Part shown: piece by piece, positions 1-7,761 of the stretch
Numbering within the stretch: position 1 is the first letter of the stretch
Layout: each line of letters opens with the position of its first letter
From: Gonapodya sp. JEL0774
Taxonomy: Eukaryota; Monoblepharomycota; Monoblepharidomycetes; Monoblepharidales; Gonapodyaceae
NCBI GenBank assembly: GCA_027604505.1
Contig: JADIIX010000313.1
Span: 1-14,366 of the forward strand
Length of the DNA: 14,366 nucleotides
Direction of reading: 5' to 3'
Made by a program: the position numbers and the translations under genes
Notes under the pieces: generated by a model
The model's database searches: none
What the model was told of the DNA's origin: nothing
The model's input: only the letters and a program-made list of their open reading frames with translations

Positions 1-772
1 GAGTACGTGAGTGGTTTTGGAATGGATGATGACTAAGGCGGGTCGAGGAGTCACATAACACTTCGATATTGGTCTGACCCGAAGCGATCGTTTACAACAC
101 ATCCGCTTACGACTCACTCGAGAGTCTTGAACTCCTCGATGGGCTAGTTGATATATATATGCCAGATTTCAAGGTTGGGTTCCCACTGCGCTGGGGGCCT
201 CCGTTCAGTATGACCACTCAACTTCCATGGTCTCCCTCGCAGGTGTGGACCGACTCCTCCTCTCTCCGTCTTCTCAAAGCTCGTGACTACCCTGCACACG
301 CCCGTGCCGCACTGTTGGAAATGAACAGGCAAGTGGGATTCCTCCGATTCGATCCTACGTCCGGATTGGCGCGGGAAGGTTTGCTCGTGCGACACCTCGT
401 CATGCCTGGATTGGAGGAAGAAGGCGCGAATATCATGCGATGGCTGGCGGAAAATCTAGGTCGGGACTGTTACGTGCACATCATGGAGCAATACCGGCCC
501 GACGCAAATGGTACGTGAAACATGTGAAAGTGGATGCACCCATGATTCGTTTCGTACGATTCTCACCGCGCCTTTTTGATACAGTCGGCAAAATGGAAAA
601 CCGTCAGCGAAAGCCAGGCCTGTCAGATACCGCAAAGGTGGCAGAGCGTGTCCGATACCGCGAGATCAACCGACCAGTCTCGCAAGCAGAAGTCGCTTAC
701 GTCCGCCGCGCTGCGGAGCAAGCAGGGTTGTTTCGATTCGAAGGAGATGTAGATTCTACGGTGTACAGATAG
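1..772 (+). CDS. PflX-type radical SAM protein, C-terminal part (5' cut by window)
   Basis: Inferred exons are <1..6, 85..173, 243..510 and 627..772. Joined, they read through family landmarks: VPIVYNTSAYDS, LLDGLVDIYMPDFK, VWTDSSSLRLLKARDYP, RGLLVRHLVMPG-like (here EGLLVRHLVMPG), a D-C-Y-V-H-I-M-E-Q-Y-R-P stretch and EINRPVS. These are typical of the PflX/COG1313 group of radical SAM proteins, annotated as putative pyruvate formate-lyase activating enzymes; the substrate is unknown. The CxxxCxxC iron-sulfur motif would lie upstream, outside the window. Intron 1 (7..84) has a GTGAGT donor and a weak AAG acceptor. Intron 2 (174..242) is 69 nt, divisible by three and stop-free, so a naive frame reads through it with 23 family-foreign residues. 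Intron 3 (511..626) has a GTACGT donor; an acceptor at 617 is also in frame. The stop is TAG at 770. Family call is strong; exact biochemistry is unknown. Confidence 0.85.
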
Positions 773-968
773 TGTTTTTGATTGACCAACTTCGCTCTTC
801 GCATTCGTCACCTTCGCCGTGTTTTTTTCCTTCACCGGGCGCATCTTCGTCCTGAAACTCTTCTCACCTGATCGTCCACACCACTTCACTGGGTTGACCT
901 GTTTCCTCTCGATTCCTTTTGAAACTCCGATCCATCGTCCTGATCGATTCCCTCTGCTGCCTTCGGTC

Positions 969-1931
969 ATGTCCGCTCCCCAATCCCCCCCCGAGCCCGT
1001 CCACGCCAACCTGGGCGGCGACCCCATTCTGGCCGCCTTCCACGCCGCCTTTGCCGAAGCCGAGCTCCACTTCCGTCACGGCGACGCCCCCACTGCCTTG
1101 TCAAAGTACAACGCCGCACTCGACGTCCGCCCGGGCGACCGAGCCGTCCTCCTTGCCCGATCCCGCTGCTTGCTCTCCCTCGGCCTCCCCGCGCAGGCCC
1201 TCAAAGACGCCGATGCGCTTCTGGCCGTCGAAAAGGAAAACCCTCGAGCGATCTTGTTGCGGGCAGAGGCGCTGTACGCGTCGGGGGACTTTGAAAACGC
1301 ACTGGTGTGGTTCCACCGAGGGGCCCGGATCAAGCCAGAGTTGGACGAGTTCCGGCTGGGTATACAAAAGGCACAAGAATCCGTAATGAACGGGATCGGA
1401 ATCGACCCGGACCCGGCGCCCAAGGTCGAGGTGGCGGCTCTGCCCGCGGCAGCGGCGGGTGCTGCCAAGCGACACCGACGCAACACGGTCCTGGAAGGCG
1501 CGCTGCGTCAAGCAGCGCTCAAGGCATCCCTCGCAAACGGTTCCGATATCGACGCTGCGAAAAAGCCCAAACCGTCTGCCCGTGCCGTTGGCGGCCCAAA
1601 GTCACCTTCTCAACCATCCAAACCTTCCAAAACCGTGGCGCTCGCCTCACAACCCCCCCTGGACCCTCCCAACGGCCAACTCCACCGGGACCACATCTAC
1701 CTGGGCCCACTCTCTGTGGACAAGGCGTACCTCCAAGACCTCCTTGCCGACCCGTCGTTCGTGCACAACCCCAACGAAGAGGTGATGGAGCTGGCGAGGA
1801 AGGGTGTCAAGTTTTTGGAAGAGCGGTGCGAGTTTTGGAGGAGGAGGTTGGGGAGCAGTGCGGAGACGAGGGGGCCCACGCCGATCGCGGTGAGGGGGAC
1901 CAGGAAGTTGTCAAAGACGGGCAAGGCGTGA
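969..1931 (+). CDS. ODAD4: Outer dynein arm docking complex subunit ODAD4 (TTC25), short form
   Basis: Single exon, 320 aa. In animals and algae ODAD4/TTC25 helps anchor outer dynein arms to doublet microtubules of motile cilia, acting with other docking-complex subunits. Three N-terminal TPR units lie at about residues 26-57, 60-90 and 94-125. Diagnostic stretches are LLARSRCLLSLG, ALKDADALL, ASGDFENALVWFHRGARIKP and EFRLGIQKAQESV. After a low-complexity linker (about 150-235), a second conserved block (246-292) carries LGPLSVDKAYLQDLL and a FLEE-x4-FWRRR-type end. The start at 969 is preferred because the TPR region begins shortly after it; the frame is open back to an ATG at 819, but those 50 residues look non-coding. 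Animal proteins are about twice as long, with more TPRs after the FWR block; those are absent here. This gene implies a flagellated life stage. Confidence 0.87.
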   Translation: MSAPQSPPEPVHANLGGDPILAAFHAAFAEAELHFRHGDAPTALSKYNAALDVRPGDRAVLLARSRCLLSLGLPAQALKDADALLAVEKENPRAILLRAEALYASGDFENALVWFHRGARIKPELDEFRLGIQKAQESVMNGIGIDPDPAPKVEVAALPAAAAGAAKRHRRNTVLEGALRQAALKASLANGSDIDAAKKPKPSARAVGGPKSPSQPSKPSKTVALASQPPLDPPNGQLHRDHIYLGPLSVDKAYLQDLLADPSFVHNPNEEVMELARKGVKFLEERCEFWRRRLGSSAETRGPTPIAVRGTRKLSKTGKA

Positions 1932-2015
1932 ATATTCCGTGTCACTTGCAGCACCGAGCCAACTATAATTCATATTTCTGTTCAAAATGTACAATACGTA
2001 ATGAGCTGCACTTGC
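1932..2015. other. 84-bp tail-to-tail intergenic gap
   Basis: ODAD4 (+) and the CUE/Smr gene (-) end facing each other with only 84 bp between stop codons. The gap is more AT-rich than the flanking coding DNA and must hold the 3' ends of both transcripts. I see no clear AATAAA on either strand. Overlapping 3' UTRs are likely, by inference from spacing. Confidence 0.6.
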
Positions 2016-4175
2016 CTACCGCACTCTCACCACCACAACACCCCCCCGCCCATCCTTCCCCTTCCCCTCCCTCCACGCCCACCCCTCCTCATTCAACATC
2101 CGCGCCACAGCCTCGAACACTTTACTCCCCCCTTTCGCCGTCGCCCCGGGCACGGGCTTTCCGCCATCGTACCTCTGCGAATGGTGCCCTGTCCCCGTGA
2201 CCGCCACAACGTGCCCCACGAAGCGCGCATTTCTGAGTGACGAGAGCTCGAGGGACAACTTTGACACCGCTTCGTGGGGTAGCAGGCCGTGCAGGTCGAG
2301 GGCGCGGGTGGGAGTGGGGGTGGAGGTGGGGTCAGCGCTTCCGGCCGCACCTCCGCTGGTGTGGGATTGCGATTGCGATTGCGCCAGACGGCGGTTTCGA
2401 GAGGCGAAGATGCGCTCCGAGGCCCGTGCGTGGGCCTGCCGGGAGAGTTCTTGGTGGTGGTGGCCGAGCCGGGCCATTTCCTGTTTGCGAGCGGGGCGGT
2501 GGGCGGTGGGGCGGGGGTGGTGGTGGTGGTGGGTGAGATTTTCGAGTTGTTTGAGTACAATCGCTCCCCACCCCTCTGCACCGTACCCTTTCGATACACC
2601 CACCTTGGCCCCCCTCCCATCCCCCCTGCGCACCATCTCCGCCGCCATCTGGAAACACCTATTCCTCGCCACGGCGTGCTGCTCGGCGTCGTTGCGCTCC
2701 TTTAGAAACTCGGCGGACGCGGCGGATCCCGTGGGGAGCCAGGGGAGGGAGGCGGGATCGGGATGGTGGGTGAGTGGGGGAGGGGCAGGAGGGAGCGGTT
2801 TTGTGGGGACTGGTGGGGTGGGCCGCGGAGGTGGGGTGGAGGGTGGAATGGCGGCGGCGGCGGCGGAGAAGGTGGACGGGCGGGCGGTGACGTGGGGGGC
2901 TGAAGGAGCGGTTCTGGACTTTGCCTTTTTGGCCGTGATCTGCACCGCAGAGAGCGATGGGAACTGTTCGCCCGTCCTCGTGGTCGTGATCGTCGTCGTC
3001 GTCCTTGTCGTCCCGTTCGCGGTCGAGTGCTTCGTGGCCGTGGCCGGTGTCGACGAGGGAGCTTCTCGTGACTCCGACTCCGACTGGAGTCCTCGCAGCC
3101 CACCACCCCTTGGCGAATTCGCAGGTCCACCTCTCGTGGGTGCCAAACTCGGAAACTCTTTCGCCGACCCAAGTTGTACGTCGGGCGGCGCGTGCTCGGG
3201 TTTGGATGACGGGGCCGGGGCGCGCGCTTTGGGAGCGGCGGTGGCGGGGTTACCGGCAGGCGGCAGCGACGGTACGGCGTGGAGGAACTCGCAGGGGTCT
3301 TTGAAACTATCCGCGCACCGAGGCACACAAGAAAAAGGGAGAGCGGTGCGCGACTGGGTTGGCTGCGAGGCAACGTGTGGGTCCCCAATACCGAACGAAA
3401 CGCAACCCACCATCCATTCGCTAACCAGAACCTAATCGAGGGGGGTGGGGGGTGGGGGGGGCGCATGCACCGGCGGGCTAGGTCAGCGTGTCACTTCCAT
3501 TATACCCAATCTCGAATTCCAGCACAGCGTGGCCCGCCTTTGCCTCGATTTCCATCACGCATTCACCCCACCCACCACCCACCGACACACCATGGCACCC
3601 AAATCGTGCGAAAACCCACAATCAGCCCTGCCGCACCACCCCGCAAGGTAAAATTTGCACGGGCCTGCGGCGGCAGCGGCAGGGTTCCTGACTGATGCAT
3701 TTTCGGTCCGTCCTCTGGTCGTACCGGTACCGGTATTCGAGAGCAGCTCCTCCACCGCACCGTCCCAGTCCCACCCGTGCCGCTCGAGGGCCGCCACGAC
3801 GGTGGAGGGCGGTACCGAGGGGAAAATGATCGCCAGGAGGTCCTGGGCGGTGGGTTGGGGAGGTAAGGCGTCCCGGTCGTCATCCTGGTCCTGGTCCTCG
3901 TCGAGGAATGCGAGCGTGCCGTACGGTAAAACCTTGTCCAAGGCTTCGGACAAAAAGGGGTCTGGATCGTCCTGGACCGTGTCGATCCGGGCGGGAATCG
4001 GTTCTTGATCCCAGTCGTACTCCGTGTCCCCCCCGCGCCTTTCAAAGAAGGACGAGCCGACCACCGGGCTCGCTACGCCGGGCAGATGCGATTCAGTGGG
4101 CGCAGGCGTGGGCGTGGGCGTGGACCAGGATGGCAGGAAGTCGGGGGCGTCGGGGTTGAAGGTTGTGGAGGTCAT
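2016..4175 (-). CDS. PAM2-CUE-tandem CCCH-DUF1771-Smr protein (Cue2/N4BP2-like)
   Basis: Inferred exons, in transcript order: 4175..3583, 3431..3411, 3306..2604, 2480..2016; 593 aa. A PAM2-like motif (FNPDAPDFLP, residues 6-15) suggests binding to the MLLE domain of poly(A)-binding protein. A CUE domain (about 109-146, with IIFPS and a GWDWDGAVEELL end) suggests ubiquitin binding. Two zinc fingers, both C-x7-C-x4-C-x3-H, lie at C173/C181/C186/H190 and C197/C205/C210/H214. Two FPSL motifs follow (255-259, 319-323), then a Pro/Thr-rich linker, DUF1771 (about 408-470) and a C-terminal Smr domain (498-593) with LDLHG and TGTGHHS. Yeast Cue2 is a CUE/Smr endonuclease in no-go mRNA decay; a similar cytoplasmic RNA-surveillance role is inferred. 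Introns are 151, 104 and 123 nt. The start has G at -3 and immediately precedes PAM2. Further introns in the low-complexity linker cannot be excluded. Confidence 0.83.
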
Positions 4176-4213
4176 GGCGGGGGTGATATGTAGATTCGTG
4201 GATCCGATTGGGT

Positions 4214-4221
4214 CGACGTCA
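4214..4221 (-). promoter_or_regulatory. CRE-like TGACGTCG element upstream of the CUE/Smr gene
   Basis: The minus strand reads TGACGTCG about 40 nt upstream of the ATG at 4175, one base from the bZIP/CREB palindrome. It is a single occurrence, so chance is quite possible. The rest of the 212-bp gap up to the next gene's stop at 4388 shows nothing else recognisable. Confidence 0.2.
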
Positions 4222-4387
4222 CTTGCATCATGAGCATAAAACTCTTGCAAATTCACGAATTGAAACACTAGATACAACAGTCAACACCAACACTCCAACT
4301 CCACTTCACACATCTGCCCTTCAAAAAATCCCCTCGGCAACCCCCCACCAAACCCCCTTCCCCCGTTCTTCCCCTCCGAGCGCCCCC

Positions 4388-5459
4388 TCAAAACTTCTCC
4401 GTAAACGGCCTCACATCCACCTCAAGCGACCACACACTCGCATGCTGCTTGTGCAGGTGCCAGTACGTGTCCGCGATGGCGTCCGGGTCGAGCTGCTTGG
4501 TGGCGTCGAAGGTTCCCGAGGCGCCGATGCTGCCGTCGACGATCTGGAGGGGTGGGGTTGGAGTATGGTTGGCATGGTGGTACAGCGACACCAGGAGCTG
4601 CTACCTGCAATCGAGATGGGAGTTCCATTGCAACACCCACCACATCCGCCACGTGCACCCCCTGTGGTCCAAACTCCCTCGCCAACGACTGCGTCAGAGC
4701 CCTCTTGCCGAAATTCCCGCTGGCAAAGGCAGAGAACCGGTTACCGCCACGGAGCATGGCCGTGGCGCCGGTGACGATGAGCGTGCCCCGGTGGTGAGGG
4801 GCCGTGGGGAGGGGTTCCTGGGTGAGGAAGACGGGGATGACCTGGGAGGGAGGCAAACGGGTGTTGGTGGGCGGGAGGAGCGAATTGTCATTTCGGTATC
4901 TCAACGAGATCAAACTTCCATGTACAGATCCCGACCCCCGTACTCCCCACTGTACGCACCTCCTTAGCGGCCACGACCAGTCCCTTCACATTGACGTCCA
5001 AACTCTTCTGAAACGTCTCCAGCGGCGTTTCCAAAAAGGGCCCTGGGGGGAACCCCGCTGCGGCGTTGTAGACGACCAGGTCGAGTCGCTGGCCCGAAAA
5101 GTCGGACAGGAAGCGCTTGATGGACGTGGAGAGCGAGGTAGGGTCGGACACGTCGGCGGAGTAGGGTTGGATCTAGGAAGGTGGGTGGGGGGGTTATGTC
5201 ACATACATCCGTCGGTTGAGCTTTCGAACAGGATGAAGATGGGATCGGCTCCCCCTCAAGCCGACCCCGACCGACCCCGACCAAAACCCGCGCAACCCAC
5301 CGTCCCCTTCCACCCTCCCTTGACGCCCTCGTCCCTCAAGGTGTTTGCAAAGTCTGTGGACCTGGCGAAGACACCGGTGGTCAAGCCTTCTCGTGCGAAC
5401 CTGCGGGCAGCTGCTGCGCCGAGCTTTGGGCCGACACCGATGACGATGGCGAGGGGCAT
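4388..5459 (-). CDS. Short-chain dehydrogenase/reductase-like protein lacking the Tyr/Lys dyad
   Basis: Inferred exons, in transcript order: 5459..5301, 5172..4960, 4841..4641, 4543..4388; 242 aa, a normal length for classical SDRs. All three introns (128, 118 and 97 nt) are phase 0 with GTGGGT or GTGCGT donors and TAG/CAG acceptors. The N-terminus (AIVIGVGPKLG, residues 4-14) is a Rossmann NAD(P)-binding segment; ADVSDP (59-64) and VVYNAAAG (86-93) match the next SDR landmarks; TGATA (148-152) sits where the catalytic Ser region lies; ALTQSLAREFGPQGVHVADV follows. At the usual Y-x3-K site the sequence is F-A-S-G-N (163-167), so the catalytic Tyr and Lys are Phe and Asn. It probably binds a dinucleotide or a partner but may not be a conventional dehydrogenase. 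Substrate is unknown. The ATG has A at -3 and opens directly into the nucleotide-binding strand. Confidence 0.85.
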
Positions 5460-5474
5460 TGTGGGAGAGTGTGT

Positions 5475-5498
5475 GGGAATGGGAATGGGAATGGGAAT
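5475..5498 (-). repeat. Hexamer tandem repeat (ATTCCC)x4 just upstream of the SDR start
   Basis: Four perfect GGGAAT units on the plus strand, i.e. ATTCCC on the transcribed sense strand, 16 to 39 nt upstream of the SDR ATG. It lies between the TATA-like element and the start, so probably in the 5' leader. A further GGGAATGGGG follows at about 5514. Confidence 0.9.
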
Positions 5499-5526
5499 GG
5501 GGAGTGTGGTGGTGGGAATGGGGCTG

Positions 5527-5533
5527 TTTTATA
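5527..5533 (-). promoter_or_regulatory. TATA-like element (TATAAAA) for the SDR gene
   Basis: The minus strand reads TATAAAA 68 to 74 nt upstream of the SDR ATG at 5459, a plausible core-promoter distance with a short leader. Assignment is by position and consensus only. Confidence 0.4.
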
Positions 5534-5937
5534 TTGCGTGATTTGTTGTCGTCAGATGGTCGGGGATGGTTTCGAAACGAGACCGAGGCCACAGCAGAGC
5601 CGTAGAGAAGGGAACTTCTTCAATCACACGCATTCGTGCGGTTACATAATATTACATAATCATTCGTCAAGAAACATTTCATGGACTCGTTTGTTGTCGT
5701 TGTGTCGCAAAAGGTGACAAGAAAACCGCGAATGCATAATGAGTCCGGTCATGCATGTGTCCAAACTCAGCCACGTAAATGCAAATGCAAATAAATTGTA
5801 ATTTCTGCCAATGTATTGCAGTTTGCACAATGCACAGCTTAAAAGCTAAACCTCATCTCATCCCACCCATCGAGACTTGCAAATGCAAAACACACTCCCA
5901 TCCCCATTCAAATATCCCGTACTAACCCGCTCCCCGC

Positions 5938-7761
5938 CTACCACCACTCCCCCTCGCTGCTCTCCCCACTCCCACTCCCGCTCCTGCTCCCGTGCCCACC
6001 CCACGGCCGTCCCCTATACCTCGCACCCCCTGCAGCTCCGTCCTGCCACCCCGCCTGACTTTGACCCTGTCCTTGTCCTTGCCCCTCCCACCCATTCCGT
6101 CCATCGAATCCGGCGCCCCACGCGTGCTGGGCAGGACCCCACCCGTACCCCCCGTACCCCGCCCCCGCCCCCGCCGGCCCCCACCGCCGCATCCACCGCC
6201 TCTTCATCCCCCTGACGCCGGAAAAGATCGACGAGATCACGATGGGAACCACGAGCCACCACACCGCGCGGAACCCGAACAGGACCAGACTCAGCGGGGC
6301 CAACGTGCCCAGCAGCACGCTCGCCTTTCCCTTCCCTCGTCGGCCTCCTCGCCCGTGGGTCCCGTACCGTCTCGCCATCCACACCGCGGCCAATACGGCC
6401 GGTACAGCGGCCATGGCACGGGAAACGGTGTGGAAGGCGGCGATGAGGATCGGGAGGGCCACGATGGGGTGGAAGGCAGCGCGGGGGATCGCGAAGCTGA
6501 GCGAGTTGGGCGAGTGGGGGAGGTGGAGGGTGAGCGAGGGGGTTGTTGCCGGGGTGGTGGAAGGGGGGCCATGAGAGGGGGCAGAAGGGGTGGTTGGGAG
6601 AATGGGGGCCAGGTGGGTGGCGAGCAAGGTGCCGATCTGGCAGAGCGATTGACGGGACGGAATGCGATCAAGACGATGAGAGTGGACGGGGTGAGCTCGA
6701 GCACGTACACGCATTGCGGTCTCTCCGGTGTCTCCCCCCCAAAAGTCACCCAGTACCCACCTCACCCCCGATCCTCCTCACTCCCTCGAAAAACTCTTCG
6801 CCGTCCCCACCGCCATCCCTCGCCTCTTCCCCGTCTCGCCGTCCTGCATCCCCGACTGTCACGCCGCCGCTCCGGCCATCGCCCACGAACTCCGTGACGG
6901 CCGCCAAAGGGGCGGGAGTGGACGCAGGCGGTGAAGGTGAAGAGATGGGGTCCGCGAGGGGGAGCGTGGTGAGCGGGGGGACCGGGGGGTAGATGGAGGG
7001 TACGGTGGTGGAGGGCTGGTTGGTCGGGGCGGGAGAGGTTGCCATGTTGAGCTCCGTCGATCCTCGTAGCCGGTACGCGAGGACCGGCACACCGCGCGTG
7101 ACTCGACTCACCTCACTACCACCAACCCCTTTCCCGGTCCCCTCCCCCTCCCCGTCGACGTGCACCTCGAACCTCACCACATCCACACCGGTACCAGATG
7201 GATCGGCAGAGAGAGTGGCAGTGTGAGGTGGGAACAACAGGTCCCTGAGTTCACTGGTGGATGCGAGAGAGACGGAGTCACCTGGATCACACGCGCGTGC
7301 ACGTCGGGTGGGGTGGGTCATGCAGAAATGGGGATGGAGATGGAGAAGAAGATGGGTGAGAAAGAGGGACGGCGGAGCGAACACGACGCGAGATCACAAG
7401 GACAGCGGGATGGCAAAAGAGGAATCAAAGACCCACCGTCGTCGTCCTTGTAGACCAGGGTGAAGGATGCGGTCGGAGGGAGACGGAAGAGCAGTTTGAT
7501 CTACGGAAGTGGCGGGTGGGGATGGGGAGGGTGGGATGGAGATGGGCGGTGTGAACGACACTGCATGCATGACGTAGCCCCACGTCCCCCCCACCCCCCA
7601 CAACCCCCTTCACCCAGACCCACCTGGCCCTCCACATCTGCCCACTCTGCGTCCCTGTCGATGGCGACCTTGCGAGTGACGGAGTCTTTGGACAGTTTGA
7701 CCGCACGTGAGCCTGCCGCGGATATTGGTGGGATCAGTGAGTGTGTTGGTATTTGAGTCAT
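5938..7761 (-). CDS. PB1-domain protein with C-terminal hydrophobic (membrane) segments
   Basis: Inferred exons, in transcript order: 7761..7624, 7500..7437, 7281..6761, 6636..5938; 473 aa. Introns are 123, 155 and 124 nt, all with GTGGGT donors and TAG/CAG acceptors. A PB1 domain covers about residues 19-110: basic strand VKLSKDSVTRKVAI, then IKLLFRLPP, then an acidic OPCA-like loop YKDDDGDSVSL and SELRDLL. Having both the Lys and the acidic cluster, it could pair head-to-tail. A Ser/Pro/Thr-rich linker follows, then hydrophobic stretches near 297-328, 347-363 and 365-381, a basic patch (RGMKRRWMRRW) and a Gly/Trp/Gln-rich tail. An additional stop-free 96-nt intron (7016..7111) with donor GTGAGT, a CTCAAC branch-like site and CAG acceptor may lie inside the third exon, giving 441 aa. 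Family unknown to me; a membrane-tethered scaffold is inference. The PB1 call is firmer than the topology. Confidence 0.72.

Larger units (their letters stand above)
5460..5937. other. Intergenic region between the SDR and PB1 genes
   Basis: About 480 bp holding the SDR promoter and the 3' end of the PB1 gene, both on the minus strand. Roughly 5630-5830 is clearly AT-rich compared with the flanks. It contains two copies of TTACATAAT separated by one base (about 5642-5660), two overlapping ATGCAAAT octamers (5779-5792) and a further ATGCAAA (5883-5889). No open frame here resembles a protein. Confidence 0.6.

Noticed and set aside
819-968. N-terminal extension of ODAD4 from an in-frame ATG at 819
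   Set aside because: The extra 50 residues read like a pyrimidine-rich leader and lack family resemblance; the ATG at 969 directly precedes the conserved region.
1307-2200. 297-codon plus-strand frame overlapping ODAD4
   Set aside because: Out-of-frame reading of the ODAD4 exon continuing into the opposite gene's 3' end; composition is Pro/Arg/Gly-biased.
2197-3435. 412-codon plus-strand open frame opposite the CUE/Smr gene
   Set aside because: It is an antisense shadow of a GC-rich coding exon. Its translation is low-complexity (Gly/Val/Ser/Trp runs), while the minus strand encodes recognisable DUF1771 and Smr domains.
2702-3466. 254-codon minus-strand frame overlapping the CUE/Smr gene
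   Set aside because: Mostly Pro/Arg/Ser low complexity in a shifted frame. Only its first residues (FWLANG) are real, as the microexon.
5992-6897. 301-codon plus-strand frame opposite the PB1 gene
   Set aside because: Antisense shadow dominated by Pro/Thr/Arg then Gly/Arg runs; the opposite strand has PB1 and hydrophobic segments with good splice sites.
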